From Leclercia sp. LSNIH1 (GTDB lineage: Bacteria; Pseudomonadota; Gammaproteobacteria; Enterobacterales; Enterobacteriaceae), in assembly GCF_002902985.1 (NCBI RefSeq), contig NZ_CP026167.1, positions 1,922,001-1,986,000 of the forward strand: a stretch of DNA of 64,000 bases. The letters are read 5' to 3'. Below, piece by piece: positions 35,639 through 46,976 of the stretch (positions within the stretch are counted from its first letter, which is position 1; every line of letters starts with the position of its first letter). The notes under the pieces were generated by a model, which was not told the DNA's origin, searched no databases, and saw nothing but the letters and a program-made list of their open reading frames with translations. The position numbers were made by a program, and so were the translations under genes.

Positions 35639-36754
35639 GTGTTCCCAATGACCATGAATGATGAAAACATTTACAGCAAAGTCTATGCCCGGGAAGGGAT
35701 AAATCTGGCGCTTTCGGCGGATGAGCATCATCGCTCAGGAATTCGTCTGGCCCGTCGTTTACGGCTCCCGCGTGCGGCGGGCCTGGCTTTTCTGTTTTTC
35801 CCTGTTGCCAGCGTGCTGACCGCGCAATCGGTTAACGGCGTCTGGTGGCTTTTGCTGGTTGGATGGGCCTTTGTCTGGCCCCATCTGGCCTGGCAACTGG
35901 CGATGCGCTCTGCCAATCCCCATCACAATGAGATGTTTAACCTCAAAGTCGATGCCATTATGGCCGGGGTATGGATTGGACTGATGGGCGTTAACGCCAT
36001 GCCCACCGCGGCGCTGGTCATGATGATGAGCATGAACCTGATGGGCGTGGGGGGGATTAGGCTGTGTGGTACAGGATCATTGATGACCGCGCTGGCGGCG
36101 CTGGTTACCCAGCAGCTGATGCACATTCCGGCAGGCTTTATCAGTACCCCGCTTGAGGTCTGGCTCGCCCTGCCGGGGATTGTTGGTTATCCGATGCTAT
36201 TTGCCTGGGTAAGCTTCCGTACAACCAGCCGTCTGGTGGAACATAAGCGCCGTCTTGAGTTGATGAGTACTCTGGATGGGATGACAGGGGTATACAACCG
36301 TCGTCACTGGGAAGTGTTGCTGCGTACAGAATTTGAAAACTGCCGTCGCTATCACCGGAGCGCCACGATCCTGCTGATCGATATCGATCACTTCAAAGGC
36401 ATTAATGATACCTGGGGCCATGACGTAGGCGATCAGGCGATTCTCGCCGTGACCCGTCAGCTACAACTGACGTTACGCGCCAGCGATATGATTGGTCGCT
36501 TTGGCGGCGATGAGTTCGCGGTAATCATGAGCGGAACGCCAGCGGAAAACGCTATTGCGGCAATGTCGCGGGTCCATGAACGGCTGGCGGAACTGCGCCT
36601 GCCGGGCGCTCCGCAGGTAAAGCTCTGCATCAGCGTCGGTGTCGCGCCGCTCACGACGTCGATGGTGCATTATCAGGAATGGTTAAAAGCGGCGGATATT
36701 GCACTTTATAAGGCGAAAAATGCCGGACGTAACCGTACCGAAGTGGCCGCCTGA
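35639..36754 (+). CDS. dgcC: Diguanylate cyclase DgcC (AdrA/YaiC)
   Basis: A 371-residue membrane cyclase that makes the cyclic di-GMP pool activating cellulose synthesis with CsgD. It has an MASE2-type N-terminal membrane region (about 40-195) with several helices, then a GGDEF domain. The catalytic GGDEF is at 289-293 and the inhibitory RASD site is at 280-283, so feedback control is retained, unlike in the cyclase at 268-2052. The start is GTG, matching the E. coli N terminus MFPxxMNDEN and the same length. CsgD dependence is known for the family, but no site was identified here. Confidence 0.95.
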   Translation: MFPMTMNDENIYSKVYAREGINLALSADEHHRSGIRLARRLRLPRAAGLAFLFFPVASVLTAQSVNGVWWLLLVGWAFVWPHLAWQLAMRSANPHHNEMFNLKVDAIMAGVWIGLMGVNAMPTAALVMMMSMNLMGVGGIRLCGTGSLMTALAALVTQQLMHIPAGFISTPLEVWLALPGIVGYPMLFAWVSFRTTSRLVEHKRRLELMSTLDGMTGVYNRRHWEVLLRTEFENCRRYHRSATILLIDIDHFKGINDTWGHDVGDQAILAVTRQLQLTLRASDMIGRFGGDEFAVIMSGTPAENAIAAMSRVHERLAELRLPGAPQVKLCISVGVAPLTTSMVHYQEWLKAADIALYKAKNAGRNRTEVAA

Positions 36755-36768
36755 CGTCCGGCTGTCGG

Positions 36769-37578
36769 TCAGGATTTGCTTAGCAGCTCTGACTTTTCCA
36801 TGCACTTGTTCATGGCTTCAATGACCGCTGCCCGGAAACCGCGCTCCTCCAGCACCCGCACCGCTTCAATGGTTGTGCCGCCCGGAGAGCAGACCATATC
36901 TTTCAGTTCGCCCGGATGTTTGCCGGTTTCCAGCACCATTTTGGCGGAGCCCATTACCGCCTGCGCCGCAAATTTATAGGCCTGCGCGCGCGGCATCCCG
37001 CCCAGCACCGCGGCATCTGCCATCGCTTCGATAAACATAAACACGTAGGCGGGCGCTGAACCGCTGACGCCTACCACCGGGTGGATCATCGCCTCGGCAA
37101 TCACTTCGGCCTCTCCGAAGCAGCGGAAAATATTGACGACATCGGCAACCTCTTCGGGGGTCACCAGCGCGTTAGGGGTGATAGAGGTCATGCCCGCTTT
37201 TACCAGCGACGGCGTGTTGGGCATGGCGCGGACGATTTTACGGTCGTGGCCCAGCGCGCGCGCCAGCTGATCGAGGGTGATGCCTGCCGCGATAGAGACC
37301 ACCAGCGTCTCTTTATTGAGGCTGGAGGTGATATCGCTCAGGACTTTCACCATCATGTTCGGCTTCACCGCGCCGAAGACGATATCGGCCACCTGGGCCA
37401 CTTCCTGGGCGCTTTGCGCGGCGTTAATCCCGTACCGATCGTGCAGGGCGGCGACCTTGTCCGGTGATGGGGTGTAGACCCAAATCTGGCCAGGCTGCAC
37501 CTGACCGCTGGCAATCAGACCGCCGAGAATGGCTTTGCCCATATTACCGCAGCCGATAAAACCGATTTTCTTCTCCAT
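36769..37578 (-). CDS. proC: Pyrroline-5-carboxylate reductase
   Basis: A 269-residue NAD(P)H-dependent enzyme, the last step of proline synthesis. The N-terminal nucleotide-binding motif is [15 protein letters not shown]. The C-terminal motif [15 protein letters not shown] is the family signature. A GTG lies directly before the ATG, but the ATG at 37578 gives the E. coli N terminus MEKKIGFIG and the same length. It is divergent from yaiI and convergent with dgcC. Confidence 0.97.
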   Translation of the reverse strand: MEKKIGFIGCGNMGKAILGGLIASGQVQPGQIWVYTPSPDKVAALHDRYGINAAQSAQEVAQVADIVFGAVKPNMMVKVLSDITSSLNKETLVVSIAAGITLDQLARALGHDRKIVRAMPNTPSLVKAGMTSITPNALVTPEEVADVVNIFRCFGEAEVIAEAMIHPVVGVSGSAPAYVFMFIEAMADAAVLGGMPRAQAYKFAAQAVMGSAKMVLETGKHPGELKDMVCSPGGTTIEAVRVLEERGFRAAVIEAMNKCMEKSELLSKS

Positions 37579-37664
37579 CACGTCTCCCTCTTAAACTTTG
37601 TTATGATTGTGGCACTTTAGCCTATCAGGTTTTGTTACGCAGCATTATATGCCGGAGAGAGAAG

Positions 37665-38123
37665 ATGGCGATTTGGGTGGATGCCGATGCGTGTCCCAAT
37701 GTGATTAAAGAGATCCTGTTTCGTGCTGCCGAGCGCGTACAGATGCCGCTGACGCTGGTGGCGAACCAGAACCTGCGCGTGCCGCCGTCCCGATTTATCC
37801 GTTCCTTGCGCGTACCGGCCGGCTTTGATGTGGCCGATAACGAAATTGTACGCCTGTGCAGCGCGGACGATCTGGTGATCACCGCCGATATTCCACTGGC
37901 GGCGGAGGTGCTGGAGAAAGGGGCCGCAGCGCTCAATCCGCGAGGCGAGCGTTATTCGCCAGCTACTATCCGTGAAAAGCTGACGATGCGTGATTTTATG
38001 GACACGATGCGCGCCAGCGGCGTGCAGACCGGCGGGCCGGACAGCCTCTCCCAGCGCGACAGGCAGCAGTTCGCCGCCGAGCTGGACAAATGGCTGCTGG
38101 AAGTGAAGCGCCGCCAGGGGTAA
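37665..38123 (+). CDS. yaiI: YaiI, UPF0178 (DUF188) family protein
   Basis: A 152-residue cytoplasmic protein with the DUF188 signature [15 protein letters not shown] near the N terminus and [11 protein letters not shown] in the middle; these Asp residues resemble the metal sites of PIN-like nucleases. Function is unknown. Length equals E. coli YaiI. GGAGAGAGA lies before the ATG at 37665; the frame opens earlier, but the extra residues are unlikely. Confidence 0.93.
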   Translation: MAIWVDADACPNVIKEILFRAAERVQMPLTLVANQNLRVPPSRFIRSLRVPAGFDVADNEIVRLCSADDLVITADIPLAAEVLEKGAAALNPRGERYSPATIREKLTMRDFMDTMRASGVQTGGPDSLSQRDRQQFAAELDKWLLEVKRRQG

Positions 38124-38289
38124 TCATCGCTGCGTGAGCGGTTTTGGTCATTATTACCACAATCCGGGGTTGTCAACGGCGGGTGGGTTCAGGTAAGGTG
38201 AGCGCACCGTTTAGTGCAATTTTTTCTTTACAGGATAACCCTCGCTATCTCTTGGGTTGACTTAACTGTCAGTTTAATATCACGCCTGA

Positions 38290-38307
38290 TGTAATAATTA
38301 TTTTACG
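38290..38307 (+). promoter_or_regulatory. TyrR box upstream of aroL
   Basis: TGTAATAATTATTTTACG matches the consensus TGTAAA-N6-TTTACA at all but two outer positions. It is about 90 bases before the aroL ATG. TyrR repression of aroL-yaiA-aroM is well established in E. coli. Confidence 0.75.
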
Positions 38308-38317
38308 GTTAACGTGT

Positions 38318-38335
38318 GTACTAGCTTAATGGTAT
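38318..38335 (+). promoter_or_regulatory. Possible TrpR operator upstream of aroL
   Basis: GTACTAGCTTAATGGTAT has one good half-site (GTACTAG) and a weak second half. E. coli aroL is also repressed by TrpR from a site in this place, next to the TyrR boxes. Confidence 0.45.
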
Positions 38336-38396
38336 CATTGCACTCTTTTCGACTTCACGCACCGCATGCGCGCGGCATCAAAGGGAACACCTAGTC

Positions 38397-38921
38397 ATGA
38401 CCCAGCCTATTTTTTTAATTGGCCCCCGCGGCTGTGGCAAAACCACCGTCGGTCTTGAACTGGCTCGTCTGTGTCAGAGTGAATTTGTCGATACCGATCA
38501 CTGGCTACAGACCCATGCCGGGCAAAGCATCGCTGAGATTGTTGAGCAGGAAGGGTGGGAGAGTTTTCGCGCCCGCGAAACGGCGACCCTCGAGGCGGTG
38601 ACCGCAGGCTCCGGCATTATCGCCACCGGCGGCGGCATTATTTTGTCCGCTTACAACCGTCAGTTTATGCGTGAAAAGGGCCGGGTGATCTATCTTTGTG
38701 CCCCGGTGCCGGTGCTGGTCGGGCGTCTCGAAGCCTCGCCAGAAGAGGGACAGCGCCCAACCCTGACCGGCAAACCTATCAGCGAAGAGGTGAGCGCAGT
38801 GCTGGCGGAGCGTGATGCGCTCTATCGCGAAGCCGCTCACCACGTGGTGGACGCCTCCCTTCCTCCTGCGCAAGTGGTGCAAAATATCGTCGCTGCGCTT
38901 CATCTGGCATGCGCCAGCTAA
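38397..38921 (+). CDS. aroL: Shikimate kinase II
   Basis: A 174-residue kinase that phosphorylates shikimate in aromatic amino-acid synthesis. The Walker A motif is [11 protein letters not shown] at residues 9-19. The shikimate-binding FVDTDHWL and ATGGGIIL are present, as is the lid region with [11 protein letters not shown]. Length equals the E. coli enzyme. It is first in aroL-yaiA-aroM and is controlled by TyrR (and probably TrpR) through the sites upstream. Confidence 0.97.
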   Translation: MTQPIFLIGPRGCGKTTVGLELARLCQSEFVDTDHWLQTHAGQSIAEIVEQEGWESFRARETATLEAVTAGSGIIATGGGIILSAYNRQFMREKGRVIYLCAPVPVLVGRLEASPEEGQRPTLTGKPISEEVSAVLAERDALYREAAHHVVDASLPPAQVVQNIVAALHLACAS

Positions 38922-38972
38922 CTGATGTCTATACTGATAGTTCAGCCAACCTAATAAAATAAAGGATGAACT

Positions 38973-39164
38973 ATGCCAACCAGACCTCCCTATCCGCGTG
39001 AAGCCCGTATTGTTGCCGTTGAGAAAGGCGCAACGGGCAAGACTGTCACCTGGTATCAGCTGCGTGCTGACCACCCGAAACCGGATTCACTGATCAGTGA
39101 ACATGAAACGGAGCAGGAAGCGAAGGATGCGAAAGTGCGCTACGAAGATCCCGATAAAGCCTGA
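38973..39164 (+). CDS. yaiA: YaiA, small conserved protein
   Basis: A 63-residue protein almost identical to E. coli YaiA ([19 protein letters not shown]). Function unknown; an aroL-operon member likely to share its TyrR control. AAAGGATG lies before the ATG. Confidence 0.93.
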   Translation: MPTRPPYPREARIVAVEKGATGKTVTWYQLRADHPKPDSLISEHETEQEAKDAKVRYEDPDKA

Positions 39165-39390
39165 ATTAAATCTGAATACGGTCAAAACCGTACCGTAATC
39201 ACACTATTCAAAAAGCGTAAACATTAAACGGAGGGTAATGTTCAGGTTTAACAGACACATTCTGTCAGGCACGTGGATCTTTACATTCCAGCGGTTGAAT
39301 CTGCTGCTACGCTTTTCAGCACTTTTTCCTGAACAGCGAAGTGTGCCTGTATCTGTGTCACGGTAGTGGTTGTATAGAAAGGCGAGAACG

Positions 39391-40068
39391 ATGAAGGCAA
39401 CATTGGCGATCCTCACGATTGGGGTAGTCCCGGTAAGCGAAGTACTACCGCTCTTAACGGAGCATATTTCTGCGCAACAAATTACGCATCACAGTTTGCT
39501 CGGTACGCTGAGCCGGGAAGAGGTCATGGAAGACTACGCCCCTGAACCGGGCGAGGCGCAGCTGCCTACCCTGCTCAGCGACGGCGAGCTGGGAAACGTC
39601 TCGTTGCCGAAGATCGCGTGCGCCCTGCAAGGCGTGATCGAAGTGCTCGATAACCAGGGCTATGAGGTGATCCTGCTGATGAGCACCGCGCCCATCACTG
39701 GCCTCGTCGCCCGCAATGCAATTTTGCTTGAGCCGACGCGGATCATCCCGCCGCTGGTCGGATCGATTGTCGATGGCCATCAGGTGGGGGTGATCGTGCC
39801 GATCCCTGAGCTGATGGAGAACCAGTCCCGCAAATGGCAGTGCCTGGTTAAGGCGCCGCTGCTTGCTGTAGCCAATCCTTTCTGGGACAGCGAAGAGAAA
39901 CTGATCGACGCCGGGCGCGATCTGCTGGCCCGCGGCGCAGATGTCCTGATGCTCGATTGTCTTGGTTTTCATCAACATCACCGTGATTTACTGCAAAAAC
40001 ACCTGGACGTGCCGGTGCTGTTATCAAACGTGCTGGTGGCCCGGCTGGCCTCGGAATTGCTGGTCTGA
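39391..40068 (+). CDS. aroM: AroM family protein
   Basis: A 225-residue protein matching E. coli AroM in length and in LAILTIG at the N terminus, [13 protein letters not shown], and [19 protein letters not shown] near the C terminus. The fold resembles Asp/Glu racemases, but the function is unknown. The frame opens 7 codons earlier; the ATG at 39391 is preferred by alignment and by the AGGCGAG before it. It belongs to the aroL-linked set, although a 226-base gap separates it from yaiA. Confidence 0.93.
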   Translation: MKATLAILTIGVVPVSEVLPLLTEHISAQQITHHSLLGTLSREEVMEDYAPEPGEAQLPTLLSDGELGNVSLPKIACALQGVIEVLDNQGYEVILLMSTAPITGLVARNAILLEPTRIIPPLVGSIVDGHQVGVIVPIPELMENQSRKWQCLVKAPLLAVANPFWDSEEKLIDAGRDLLARGADVLMLDCLGFHQHHRDLLQKHLDVPVLLSNVLVARLASELLV

Positions 40069-40140
40069 TGATTTTGCGTGACAGGTACGGAGTGTCACCC
40101 CTATATTGGGTTGACAACCAACGACAATAAGGACCAGTCC

Positions 40141-40425
40141 ATGCTTCAGACTAATGAATACTTTTCCGGTAAAGTGAAGTCCATCGGTTTTACCAGCAGC
40201 ATTACTGGCCGCGCCAGTGTTGGCGTAATGGAAGAGGGGGAGTACGCCTTCGGTACCGCGCAGCCAGAAGAGATGACCGTGGTGAGCGGCTCGCTCAAAG
40301 TGTTACTGCCGGGGGAAACGGAGTGGAAAGTCTATAACCCGGGCGATGTTTTCAACGTGCCAGGCCACAGCGAATTCCATCTGCAGGTTGCGGAACCTGC
40401 CTCTTATCTGTGTCGTTATCTGTAA
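40141..40425 (+). CDS. ppnP: Pyrimidine/purine nucleoside phosphorylase PpnP (YaiE)
   Basis: A 94-residue cupin-like enzyme that splits many nucleosides with phosphate. It matches E. coli PpnP ([32 protein letters not shown]) at identical length. The frame is open upstream to 40078, but the ATG at 40141 has AAGGACC before it and gives the known N terminus. It ends against the terminator of convergent rdgC. Confidence 0.95.
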   Translation: MLQTNEYFSGKVKSIGFTSSITGRASVGVMEEGEYAFGTAQPEEMTVVSGSLKVLLPGETEWKVYNPGDVFNVPGHSEFHLQVAEPASYLCRYL

Positions 40426-40451
40426 AAAAAAGAGCCGGGTTAACCCGGCTC
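40424..40451 (-). terminator. Rho-independent terminator of rdgC
   Basis: GAGCCGGGTTAACCCGGCTC is a near-perfect palindrome at 40432-40451. The eight A residues on its left are a U run for the leftward transcript, so it terminates rdgC. On the right there is no T run, so it gives ppnP only a stem. Confidence 0.85.
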
Positions 40452-40470
40452 CGATCTCTGGTATGAAGCA

Positions 40471-41382
40471 TTAACGCTGTGCTTCGCCGCCCAATCCTTC
40501 TACTACGCTCTTAATCAACGCCGCCAGTTCACCCGTCATCAGAATGAAGTCAGCATCAAAACGCTGGGCATAGTCGTCCCGGTCGATATCGTCGTTCTGA
40601 TCGCGCAGCTCGTCGGAAAACTTCAGACGCTTGATCGAGCCATCGTCACACATCATGAACTGAATGCGCTGCTGCCAGTCGAGGGCCAGCTTGGTCACCA
40701 GTTTGCCAGCTTCGATATGCACGGCGATCTCATCGCTGACCAGCTCCTGCTTCTTGGCGCGGATCACGCCCCCATCTTCCAGGATCGCTTTCAGCTCGGC
40801 TTCGTCCAGCAGCTGGAAGCCCTGCGGGACATTGTTGCCCCGTACCCACTCGGTGAGGGTCAGCTCGATCGGGTTTTCCATCGTCAGCGGCACCACCGGC
40901 AGCGAACCGAGGCTTTTACGCAGTAACGCCAGAGTATCTTCTGCTTTTTTGGCGCTGGCGCAGTCGACCATAATCAGGCCGTTAACCGTGTCGATCCACA
41001 TCATTGTCTGGCTGAAGCGGCTAAAGGCGCGCGGCAGCAGGGAGTGCAGCACTTCGTCTTTCAGCGAATCTTTCTCAGTTTTTTTCAGCTTACGGCCCTG
41101 TTCGGCTTCCAGCTTAAAAATTTTGGCTTCCAGCGCCTGCTTCACCACTGGCGTCGGCAGGATCTTCTCTTCCTTACGCGCGCAGATGATGATTTGACCA
41201 TTGGTAGTGTGGGTCAGCGCATCGCTCTGTGATCCCATAGGCGGAACCCATCCGGTTTTGGCCATATCCTGGCTGCCACACGGGGTAAATGCGTAAAGGT
41301 CTAACTGTTTTTCCATCTCGTCTGCACGCAGTTCGATATCGCGGCTGAGACGGTAAACCATCAAATTTTTGAACCACAGCAT
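40471..41382 (-). CDS. rdgC: Recombination-associated protein RdgC
   Basis: A 303-residue DNA-binding protein that forms a ring dimer around DNA and limits RecA. It matches E. coli RdgC in length and in [16 protein letters not shown] at the start. The frame is open for 22 more codons, but these overlap the mak leader; the ATG at 41382 is used. It is divergent from mak. Confidence 0.96.
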   Translation of the reverse strand: MLWFKNLMVYRLSRDIELRADEMEKQLDLYAFTPCGSQDMAKTGWVPPMGSQSDALTHTTNGQIIICARKEEKILPTPVVKQALEAKIFKLEAEQGRKLKKTEKDSLKDEVLHSLLPRAFSRFSQTMMWIDTVNGLIMVDCASAKKAEDTLALLRKSLGSLPVVPLTMENPIELTLTEWVRGNNVPQGFQLLDEAELKAILEDGGVIRAKKQELVSDEIAVHIEAGKLVTKLALDWQQRIQFMMCDDGSIKRLKFSDELRDQNDDIDRDDYAQRFDADFILMTGELAALIKSVVEGLGGEAQR

Positions 41383-41506
41383 GATAATTTCCACGGTCTT
41401 GTCGTTTAATTCAGCGGGCATGATAGCGAATTGTCGCATCGCTTGCATTGCTAATCGGGTAGCAGGCTTCTACTCTGTTGATAATCAAAATAATGAGGAA
41501 CGTTCT

Positions 41507-42412
41507 GTGCGAATTGGTATTGATCTCGGCGGCACGAAAACAGAAGTCATTGCCCTTGGCGAGCAGGGGGAGCAGCTGTTCCGCCATCGCCTCCCTACCC
41601 CGCGTGACGACTACCGGCAGACCATTGAAACCATCGCTACTCTGGTGGAGATGGCCGAAAAGGCCACCGGCCAGACCGGCACGGTCGGTATGGGGATCCC
41701 GGGGTCGATTTCGCCCTATACCGGGGTGGTGAAAAACGCCAACTCGACCTGGCTTAACGGCCAGCCTTTTGACCGCGATTTAAGCCAGCGCCTGAACCGT
41801 GAAGTCCGGCTGGCCAACGACGCCAACTGCCTGGCGGTGTCAGAGGCCATCGACGGCGCCGCGGCGGGGGCACAGACCGTATTTGCGGTGATCATCGGTA
41901 CCGGCTGCGGCGCAGGCGTGGCCTTTGGCGGGCGCGCCCATATTGGCGGCAACGGCACGGCTGGCGAGTGGGGACACAATCCGCTGCCGTGGATGGATGA
42001 AGACGAACTGAAGTACCGCGCTGAAGTGCCGTGCTACTGCGGCAAACAGGGCTGTATCGAGACCTTTATCTCCGGCACCGGCTTCGCCACCGATTACCGT
42101 CGTCTGAGCGGGCATCCGCTAAAAGGCAACGAGATCATGCGTCTGGTGGAAGAGCAGGACGCCGTCGCGGAGCTGGCGCTCAGCCGCTATGAAATGCGGC
42201 TGGCGAAGTCGCTGGCGCACGTGGTGAACATTCTCGACCCGGATGTGATCGTCCTGGGCGGCGGCATGAGCAACGTTGACCGTCTCTATAGCACCGTTCC
42301 CCAGCTGGTGAAGCAGTGGGTGTTTGGCGGCGAATGCGAAACCCCGATCCGTAAAGCGGTGCACGGCGACTCCAGCGGCGTACGCGGCGCAGCCTGGCTG
42401 TGGCCAAACTGA
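41507..42412 (+). CDS. mak: Fructokinase/mannokinase Mak (ROK family)
   Basis: A 301-residue ROK-family sugar kinase that phosphorylates fructose and mannose. The phosphate-binding DLGGTKTEV is at the N terminus, the catalytic region LANDANCLA follows, and the zinc-binding [10 protein letters not shown] is intact. The start is GTG at 41507 with ATGAGGA upstream; the frame runs further back into rdgC, but that part is not Mak-like. In E. coli araJ follows mak; here it is absent and a REP-like hairpin and sbcC follow. Confidence 0.95.
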   Translation: MRIGIDLGGTKTEVIALGEQGEQLFRHRLPTPRDDYRQTIETIATLVEMAEKATGQTGTVGMGIPGSISPYTGVVKNANSTWLNGQPFDRDLSQRLNREVRLANDANCLAVSEAIDGAAAGAQTVFAVIIGTGCGAGVAFGGRAHIGGNGTAGEWGHNPLPWMDEDELKYRAEVPCYCGKQGCIETFISGTGFATDYRRLSGHPLKGNEIMRLVEEQDAVAELALSRYEMRLAKSLAHVVNILDPDVIVLGGGMSNVDRLYSTVPQLVKQWVFGGECETPIRKAVHGDSSGVRGAAWLWPN

Positions 42413-42421
42413 CAGGGCAAA

Positions 42422-42450
42422 AGCCGGGTGACGCGTAGCGCTCCCGGCTT
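42422..42450. repeat. REP-like hairpin between convergent mak and sbcC
   Basis: AGCCGGGTGACGCGTAGCG with the arm CTCCCGGCTT forms a stem with an internal bulge. It occupies almost the whole gap between the mak and sbcC stops. Confidence 0.6.
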
Positions 42451-45400
42451 ACAAAACAGCAAACTCCTTATCCAGCCTGCTGTACCCCAGCCCGTTAATC
42501 TTCTTCACTTTGATCTGCACCGGGATGCGCTCCTTCATCGCCTCGACGTGGCTGATCACCCCAATGGTTTTGCCGCTGGCATTCAGCGCATCCAGCGCGT
42601 CCAGGGCGGTATCCAGCGTTTCGCTGTCCAGGGTGCCGAAGCCCTCGTCGAGGAACAGCGAATCAATTTGCGTTTTGTGGCTCACCAGGTCGGAAAGCGC
42701 CAGCGCCAGCGCCAGGCTTACCAGAAAACTTTCGCCGCCGGAGAGGGTGCGGGTATCGCGCACGGCATCCGCCTGCCAGGTATCCATCACCTCCAGCTCC
42801 AGCGCGTCGCTGGCCTTGCGTTGCAGCAGGTAGCGGCCATGCAGACGCATCAGCTGCTGGTTGGCGAGCCATACCAGGTTGTCGAGAGTTAAGCCCTGGG
42901 CAAACTTACGGAAGCGATCCCCCTCTTTGGAACCGATCAGCGCATTAAGATAACCCCAGTCATCCGCCAGGCGGGCCGCCTCCTCAATTTGTTGCATCAG
43001 TGCCTGCTGGTGCTGGCGATTGTCGCTGTCCTGTTTAAGCTGCTGGCGGATCTCCCCCTGGCGGGTGGTGTTTTCCCGCAGTTTCAGGCCGAGCTGCTGA
43101 AGCTGTTCCTGCAGGGCCGGCGCGTCCGTCGTCAGGCCCGCCGGACGTTGTTCCAGATGTTCGTTCAGTCGTTGACCGGCCTGCTGAAGCAGGGCCGTGG
43201 TCTGCTGGATCTGATTCTCCAGAGTCTGTTTCAACTGCTCCAGACGCCGAACCGTATCGCCATCCAGCAGGGCCGCCAGAAATGTCTCCCGATCGCTAAA
43301 GATGCTGGCAGCCAGCGCGGCGGCAAACTGCGCCTGCGATTGTTGTAAACGTTCGCTTTCCAGCGTGTACTGCTGCTGCAGCGTGGCGAGCTGGCTTTGC
43401 AGGGAGACGCACTCGGTATGGATTTCGCGCCAGTTATCCGGGATCGCACTTTCCACCTGCGTGGAATCCGTTGCCGGAAGGGTCTCCAGCAGCGGTGCCA
43501 GGGCGGTGATGCGCTCCCGCAGGGCGCTGTGCTGAGTCTGCCGCTCCTGCCAGGCCAGCGACTCTTTTTCCCGTTCCGCAAGCCAGGCCGACTCGGTACC
43601 GTCCTCCGGTGCCGCCAGCGACAGGGCATGAAGCGTTTGCGCCATAGCCGTGCGCGTCGCCAGAAGCTGCTGCTGGTAAAGCTGAAGCTGGGCTTCCTCT
43701 TCACTCAGCTGGCTTTGCAGGGTCAGGCGTTGGCTCAGCTGGTAAAGCTGCTGTTCGTACTGCTCCTGTTTAGCCAGCCATGGGGCGATGTCGTCCTGAA
43801 TGTTCAACTGCACAGAGAGGGTTTCACACACCGCATTCCACTCTTTAGTGAGCGCTTGCTCATCCTGAAAGAGCGTCTGCGCTTCGCTTGTTTCGCGCTG
43901 AAGCTGGCTGTTTAGCGCATTTACCTGCCCCAGAACCAGCAGGCCTTCCTCTTTGAGTGCGGCGACCTCCTTTTCCATCGCATCCCGGCGGCGCTGGTTT
44001 CCGGTGAGCGCCAGGGCCTGGTATTGGGCAATGGCCGGATGTTCGGTAGAGCCGCAGAGCAGGCAGGGCTTTCCGGCCTCCAGTTCCGCCCGGTAGCTCT
44101 CCAGCTTCTTAATCTTCTCTTCCTGCTCACATAAGGTTTTGAGATCGAGATAGTGCTGGTTTTTCTCTTTGTACTGCTGGCGGCGTAGCGTCAGGGTTTC
44201 GTTCAGTTTTGCCAGCTCGGCCTGGGCCTTTTGCACGCTTTCGCGAGTCTGCCGCGATCGCTGTTGCAGAGGCTGATAGCGGGCATGCAGGGTAGTCAGG
44301 CGCTGGCGTGCCGCGCGGGACTGCGTCTGGAGTGCCATCTCGCTGGCGGTCTGTTCTGCGGTAAGCGTCAGAGCGCTCTCCGGTAATCCCGCCAGCTTCT
44401 GGCGTAACGCCGTGATACGCCCGGTCAGCGTCGCGATCTGGGTTTTATCGCGATTAAGCTGGGTGAAGTGGGCGCGCCAGCCTGCAATCTCCTGGCCCCA
44501 CTGGCGGAAGCGGTCGTGGTTGGTAAGCCACTGGGTGAGTGCAGCCAGCTCGGTTTGCAGCCTGTCGTGCGTGCGCAGCGCCCCGTTACGAATGCCTGAA
44601 CGCAGCGCCGTACTGGACTGTAAGCGAGTATTCACATCCAGCATCTGCTGTTCCGTCTGCGAAAGCTGGGCAAGCTGCTCCTGCTGCCGCTCCCAGTGCG
44701 GGCGCAGCAGGGCCGCAGGCTGGGCGAGATGCAGTTTTTCCAGCTCCGGCGTGGCGTCCGTCAGGGCCTGCTGCGCCTGTTGCTGCGCGGCCTTCGATCG
44801 CTGTTGCTCCCGCACCAGCTCATCGTGGCGGGTAAGCCACTGATAATCTTTCTGGAGTCCCTGCTGCTGCGCCAGCAGTTGCGCTTCTTCGTCAGTAAGT
44901 ACCTGCAAACCTTGCTGAAGATGCTGTAGCTGCTCTTCGCTGAGCAACACCACGCCGGCCGCCTGGGCCTGGCGCTTCTCCAGCTCGCTGCGTGCCGCCT
45001 TATGTTTTTCAAACACCATGGCGGAGATCTGGCCGTAGATTTCCGTGCCGGTCAGCTCCTCGAGCAGTTCGGCGCGCTCTTTCGGTTTGGCGTTCAGAAA
45101 GGCGGCGAATTGCCCCTGGGATAAGAGCATCGAGCGGGTAAAGCGGTCATAGTCCAGCCCGGTCAGAGAGGCAACCAGCTCCAGCTTGTCCTTCACTTTA
45201 TCTGCGAGGATCTTCCCGTCCTTGCACTGGGCGAGCTCCACGCGGGGCACCTGCAGGTTGCCGTCCGGCTGGTTGCGCGCCCGGTTCTGGCTCCAGAACG
45301 CACGATAAGCTACCCCTTTGACTTCAAACTCGACCTCGGCGAGGCACTCAGCGGTGTCGCGGGTCATCAGATCGTTTTGCGATTGCGAGACCGTATTCAG

Positions 45401-45580
45401 GCGCGGCGTCTCGTGGTAAAGCGCCAGGCAGATGGCATCCAGCAGGGTGGTTTTCCCGGCGCCGGTTGGGCCGGTGATAGCAAACAGGCCATTGCTGAGG
45501 AAGGGTTCGGCGGTAAAGTCGATTTTCCATTCGCCCTTGAGCGAGTTAAGGTTTTTCAGGCGCAGGCTGAGAATTTTCAT
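42449..45580 (-). CDS. sbcC: Exonuclease subunit SbcC (Rad50-like)
   Basis: A 1043-residue SMC-type ATPase (E. coli 1048) that with SbcD cuts DNA hairpins and double-strand ends. The Walker A motif GPTGAGKTT is near residue 37. Long coiled-coil arms surround a zinc hook CxxC (CLLC) at residues 506-509. The ABC signature [20 protein letters not shown] and Walker [17 protein letters not shown] are near the C terminus. Its ATG overlaps the sbcD stop (ATGA), so the subunits are coupled. The protein has many Gln-rich repeats in the arms. Confidence 0.97.
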   Translation of the reverse strand: MKILSLRLKNLNSLKGEWKIDFTAEPFLSNGLFAITGPTGAGKTTLLDAICLALYHETPRLNTVSQSQNDLMTRDTAECLAEVEFEVKGVAYRAFWSQNRARNQPDGNLQVPRVELAQCKDGKILADKVKDKLELVASLTGLDYDRFTRSMLLSQGQFAAFLNAKPKERAELLEELTGTEIYGQISAMVFEKHKAARSELEKRQAQAAGVVLLSEEQLQHLQQGLQVLTDEEAQLLAQQQGLQKDYQWLTRHDELVREQQRSKAAQQQAQQALTDATPELEKLHLAQPAALLRPHWERQQEQLAQLSQTEQQMLDVNTRLQSSTALRSGIRNGALRTHDRLQTELAALTQWLTNHDRFRQWGQEIAGWRAHFTQLNRDKTQIATLTGRITALRQKLAGLPESALTLTAEQTASEMALQTQSRAARQRLTTLHARYQPLQQRSRQTRESVQKAQAELAKLNETLTLRRQQYKEKNQHYLDLKTLCEQEEKIKKLESYRAELEAGKPCLLCGSTEHPAIAQYQALALTGNQRRRDAMEKEVAALKEEGLLVLGQVNALNSQLQRETSEAQTLFQDEQALTKEWNAVCETLSVQLNIQDDIAPWLAKQEQYEQQLYQLSQRLTLQSQLSEEEAQLQLYQQQLLATRTAMAQTLHALSLAAPEDGTESAWLAEREKESLAWQERQTQHSALRERITALAPLLETLPATDSTQVESAIPDNWREIHTECVSLQSQLATLQQQYTLESERLQQSQAQFAAALAASIFSDRETFLAALLDGDTVRRLEQLKQTLENQIQQTTALLQQAGQRLNEHLEQRPAGLTTDAPALQEQLQQLGLKLRENTTRQGEIRQQLKQDSDNRQHQQALMQQIEEAARLADDWGYLNALIGSKEGDRFRKFAQGLTLDNLVWLANQQLMRLHGRYLLQRKASDALELEVMDTWQADAVRDTRTLSGGESFLVSLALALALSDLVSHKTQIDSLFLDEGFGTLDSETLDTALDALDALNASGKTIGVISHVEAMKERIPVQIKVKKINGLGYSRLDKEFAVL

Positions 45581-46782
45581 GCCTCATCCTCTTCATTGCT
45601 GAGGGCGTGGATCGTGTGGCTGAACAGCTCGTTTAGCCGGGCCCGCTGGGTATCATCCAGGGTTTCCTGGGCGAGTCGGCGCTCAAAAACCTCCTCAACC
45701 CGCAGCTCGCTGAGGGTTTCACGCAGGTTGCTGGCAAGGCTTCTCTCGCGCTGCTCGCGACTGCGCCGCACCAGCAGGACCTCTACCGGCAGATCGTCCG
45801 TCAGCTGCTGGATCTTACGCTGCATATCGTGCAGGTACTCCTCGGTGGTGAGTTCGATATCCAGCCAGACGGGAGGCGTCTGCTCCACGCCGCGCCACTG
45901 CTCAAGCTGGGCGGTGATCGCCGCCAGATCGCCCTTCAGCACCGCCAGCGGCTGGGTAATGGGCACCTCAAGCGATTCGACGCTGCTGAGCTTGCCCTGG
46001 TCGAAACTCACCAGATGAACGCATTTGCTTTTGCCGGTTTCATCAAAGCTGAGGGGAATAGGGGAGCCGCAGTAGCGGATATGTTCGCAACCGCCAATCA
46101 TCTGCGCCCGGTGGATATGGCCCAGCGCTATATAGTCAGCGGCCGGGAAGTGCTGGGCGGGAAACGCATCCAGCGTACCGATATAGATGTCACGTACCGC
46201 GTCACTTTTACTGGCGCCGACGGTGGTGAGATGCCCGGTGGCGATAATCGGCAGTACGCTGTCGCCGCGAAGCGCGCAAGCCTGGGTATATTGCTCGGCA
46301 TAATAGTGGGTAATGGCCTGCAACAGCTGCTGCTGTTTCTCAAGCCCGGAGAGGCCCGCCTGGCTTCGCACCACGTCCCGGGGGCGTAAAAACGGGATCG
46401 GGCAGAGTACCGCGCCGGGGGTGCCGTCGCGTCGGGTCAGAATTTGCGGCCCATGTCCGGCGCTGGCGACCACGGTGGTGTTGAGAAACGCCAGAATCTC
46501 ACGGGATTCGTTCAGCGTGGCGACGGAATCATGGTTGCCGGCCACAATCACCAGATGGCAGCCGGTTTTTTGCAGATTGACCACGAAACGGTTATAGAGC
46601 TCGCGCGCGTAGCTGGGCGGCGAGCCGGTATCAAAAATATCCCCGGCCACGAGGATGGCATCCACGTCATGCGATTGCGCCATCTCAAGCAGCCAGTTGA
46701 GAAACGCTTCATGTTCGGTGGCGCGGCTTTTACTGTAAAAATTTTGTCCCAGGTGCCAGTCCGAGGTGTGAAGTATGCGCAT
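45577..46782 (-). CDS. sbcD: Exonuclease subunit SbcD (Mre11-like nuclease)
   Basis: A 401-residue metal-dependent phosphoesterase nuclease. The metal motifs [18 protein letters not shown], and later GHLTTVG and GHIHRAQ, are intact. It is the nuclease of the SbcCD complex. Length is within one residue of E. coli. It is divergent from phoB across about 190 bp that carries the phoB Pho box. Confidence 0.97.
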   Translation of the reverse strand: MRILHTSDWHLGQNFYSKSRATEHEAFLNWLLEMAQSHDVDAILVAGDIFDTGSPPSYARELYNRFVVNLQKTGCHLVIVAGNHDSVATLNESREILAFLNTTVVASAGHGPQILTRRDGTPGAVLCPIPFLRPRDVVRSQAGLSGLEKQQQLLQAITHYYAEQYTQACALRGDSVLPIIATGHLTTVGASKSDAVRDIYIGTLDAFPAQHFPAADYIALGHIHRAQMIGGCEHIRYCGSPIPLSFDETGKSKCVHLVSFDQGKLSSVESLEVPITQPLAVLKGDLAAITAQLEQWRGVEQTPPVWLDIELTTEEYLHDMQRKIQQLTDDLPVEVLLVRRSREQRERSLASNLRETLSELRVEEVFERRLAQETLDDTQRARLNELFSHTIHALSNEEDEA

Positions 46783-46898
46783 AACAGATCCGTGGCAAAA
46801 AATGGTTAGCGGGATTATAAACTTTCAGGGGGAGGAAGATAACCGCTACAATCGGGGCTGCCATAAAACAACGGCTTGCCTTTATGAGCGGGCGCGTT

Positions 46899-46926
46899 TT
46901 TCATAAATCTGTCATAAATCTGACGC
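46899..46926 (+). promoter_or_regulatory. Pho box of the phoBR operon
   Basis: TTCATAAATCTGTCATAAATCTGACGC contains overlapping 11-base repeats of the CTGTCATAAAT type. It matches the known E. coli phoB Pho box almost exactly and lies about 50-75 bases before the phoB ATG. It allows autoactivation by PhoB-P. Confidence 0.9.
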
Positions 46927-46976
46927 ATAATGACGCCGTATTACAAACATGTAACCTTAATAAGACAGGGCTAAGT

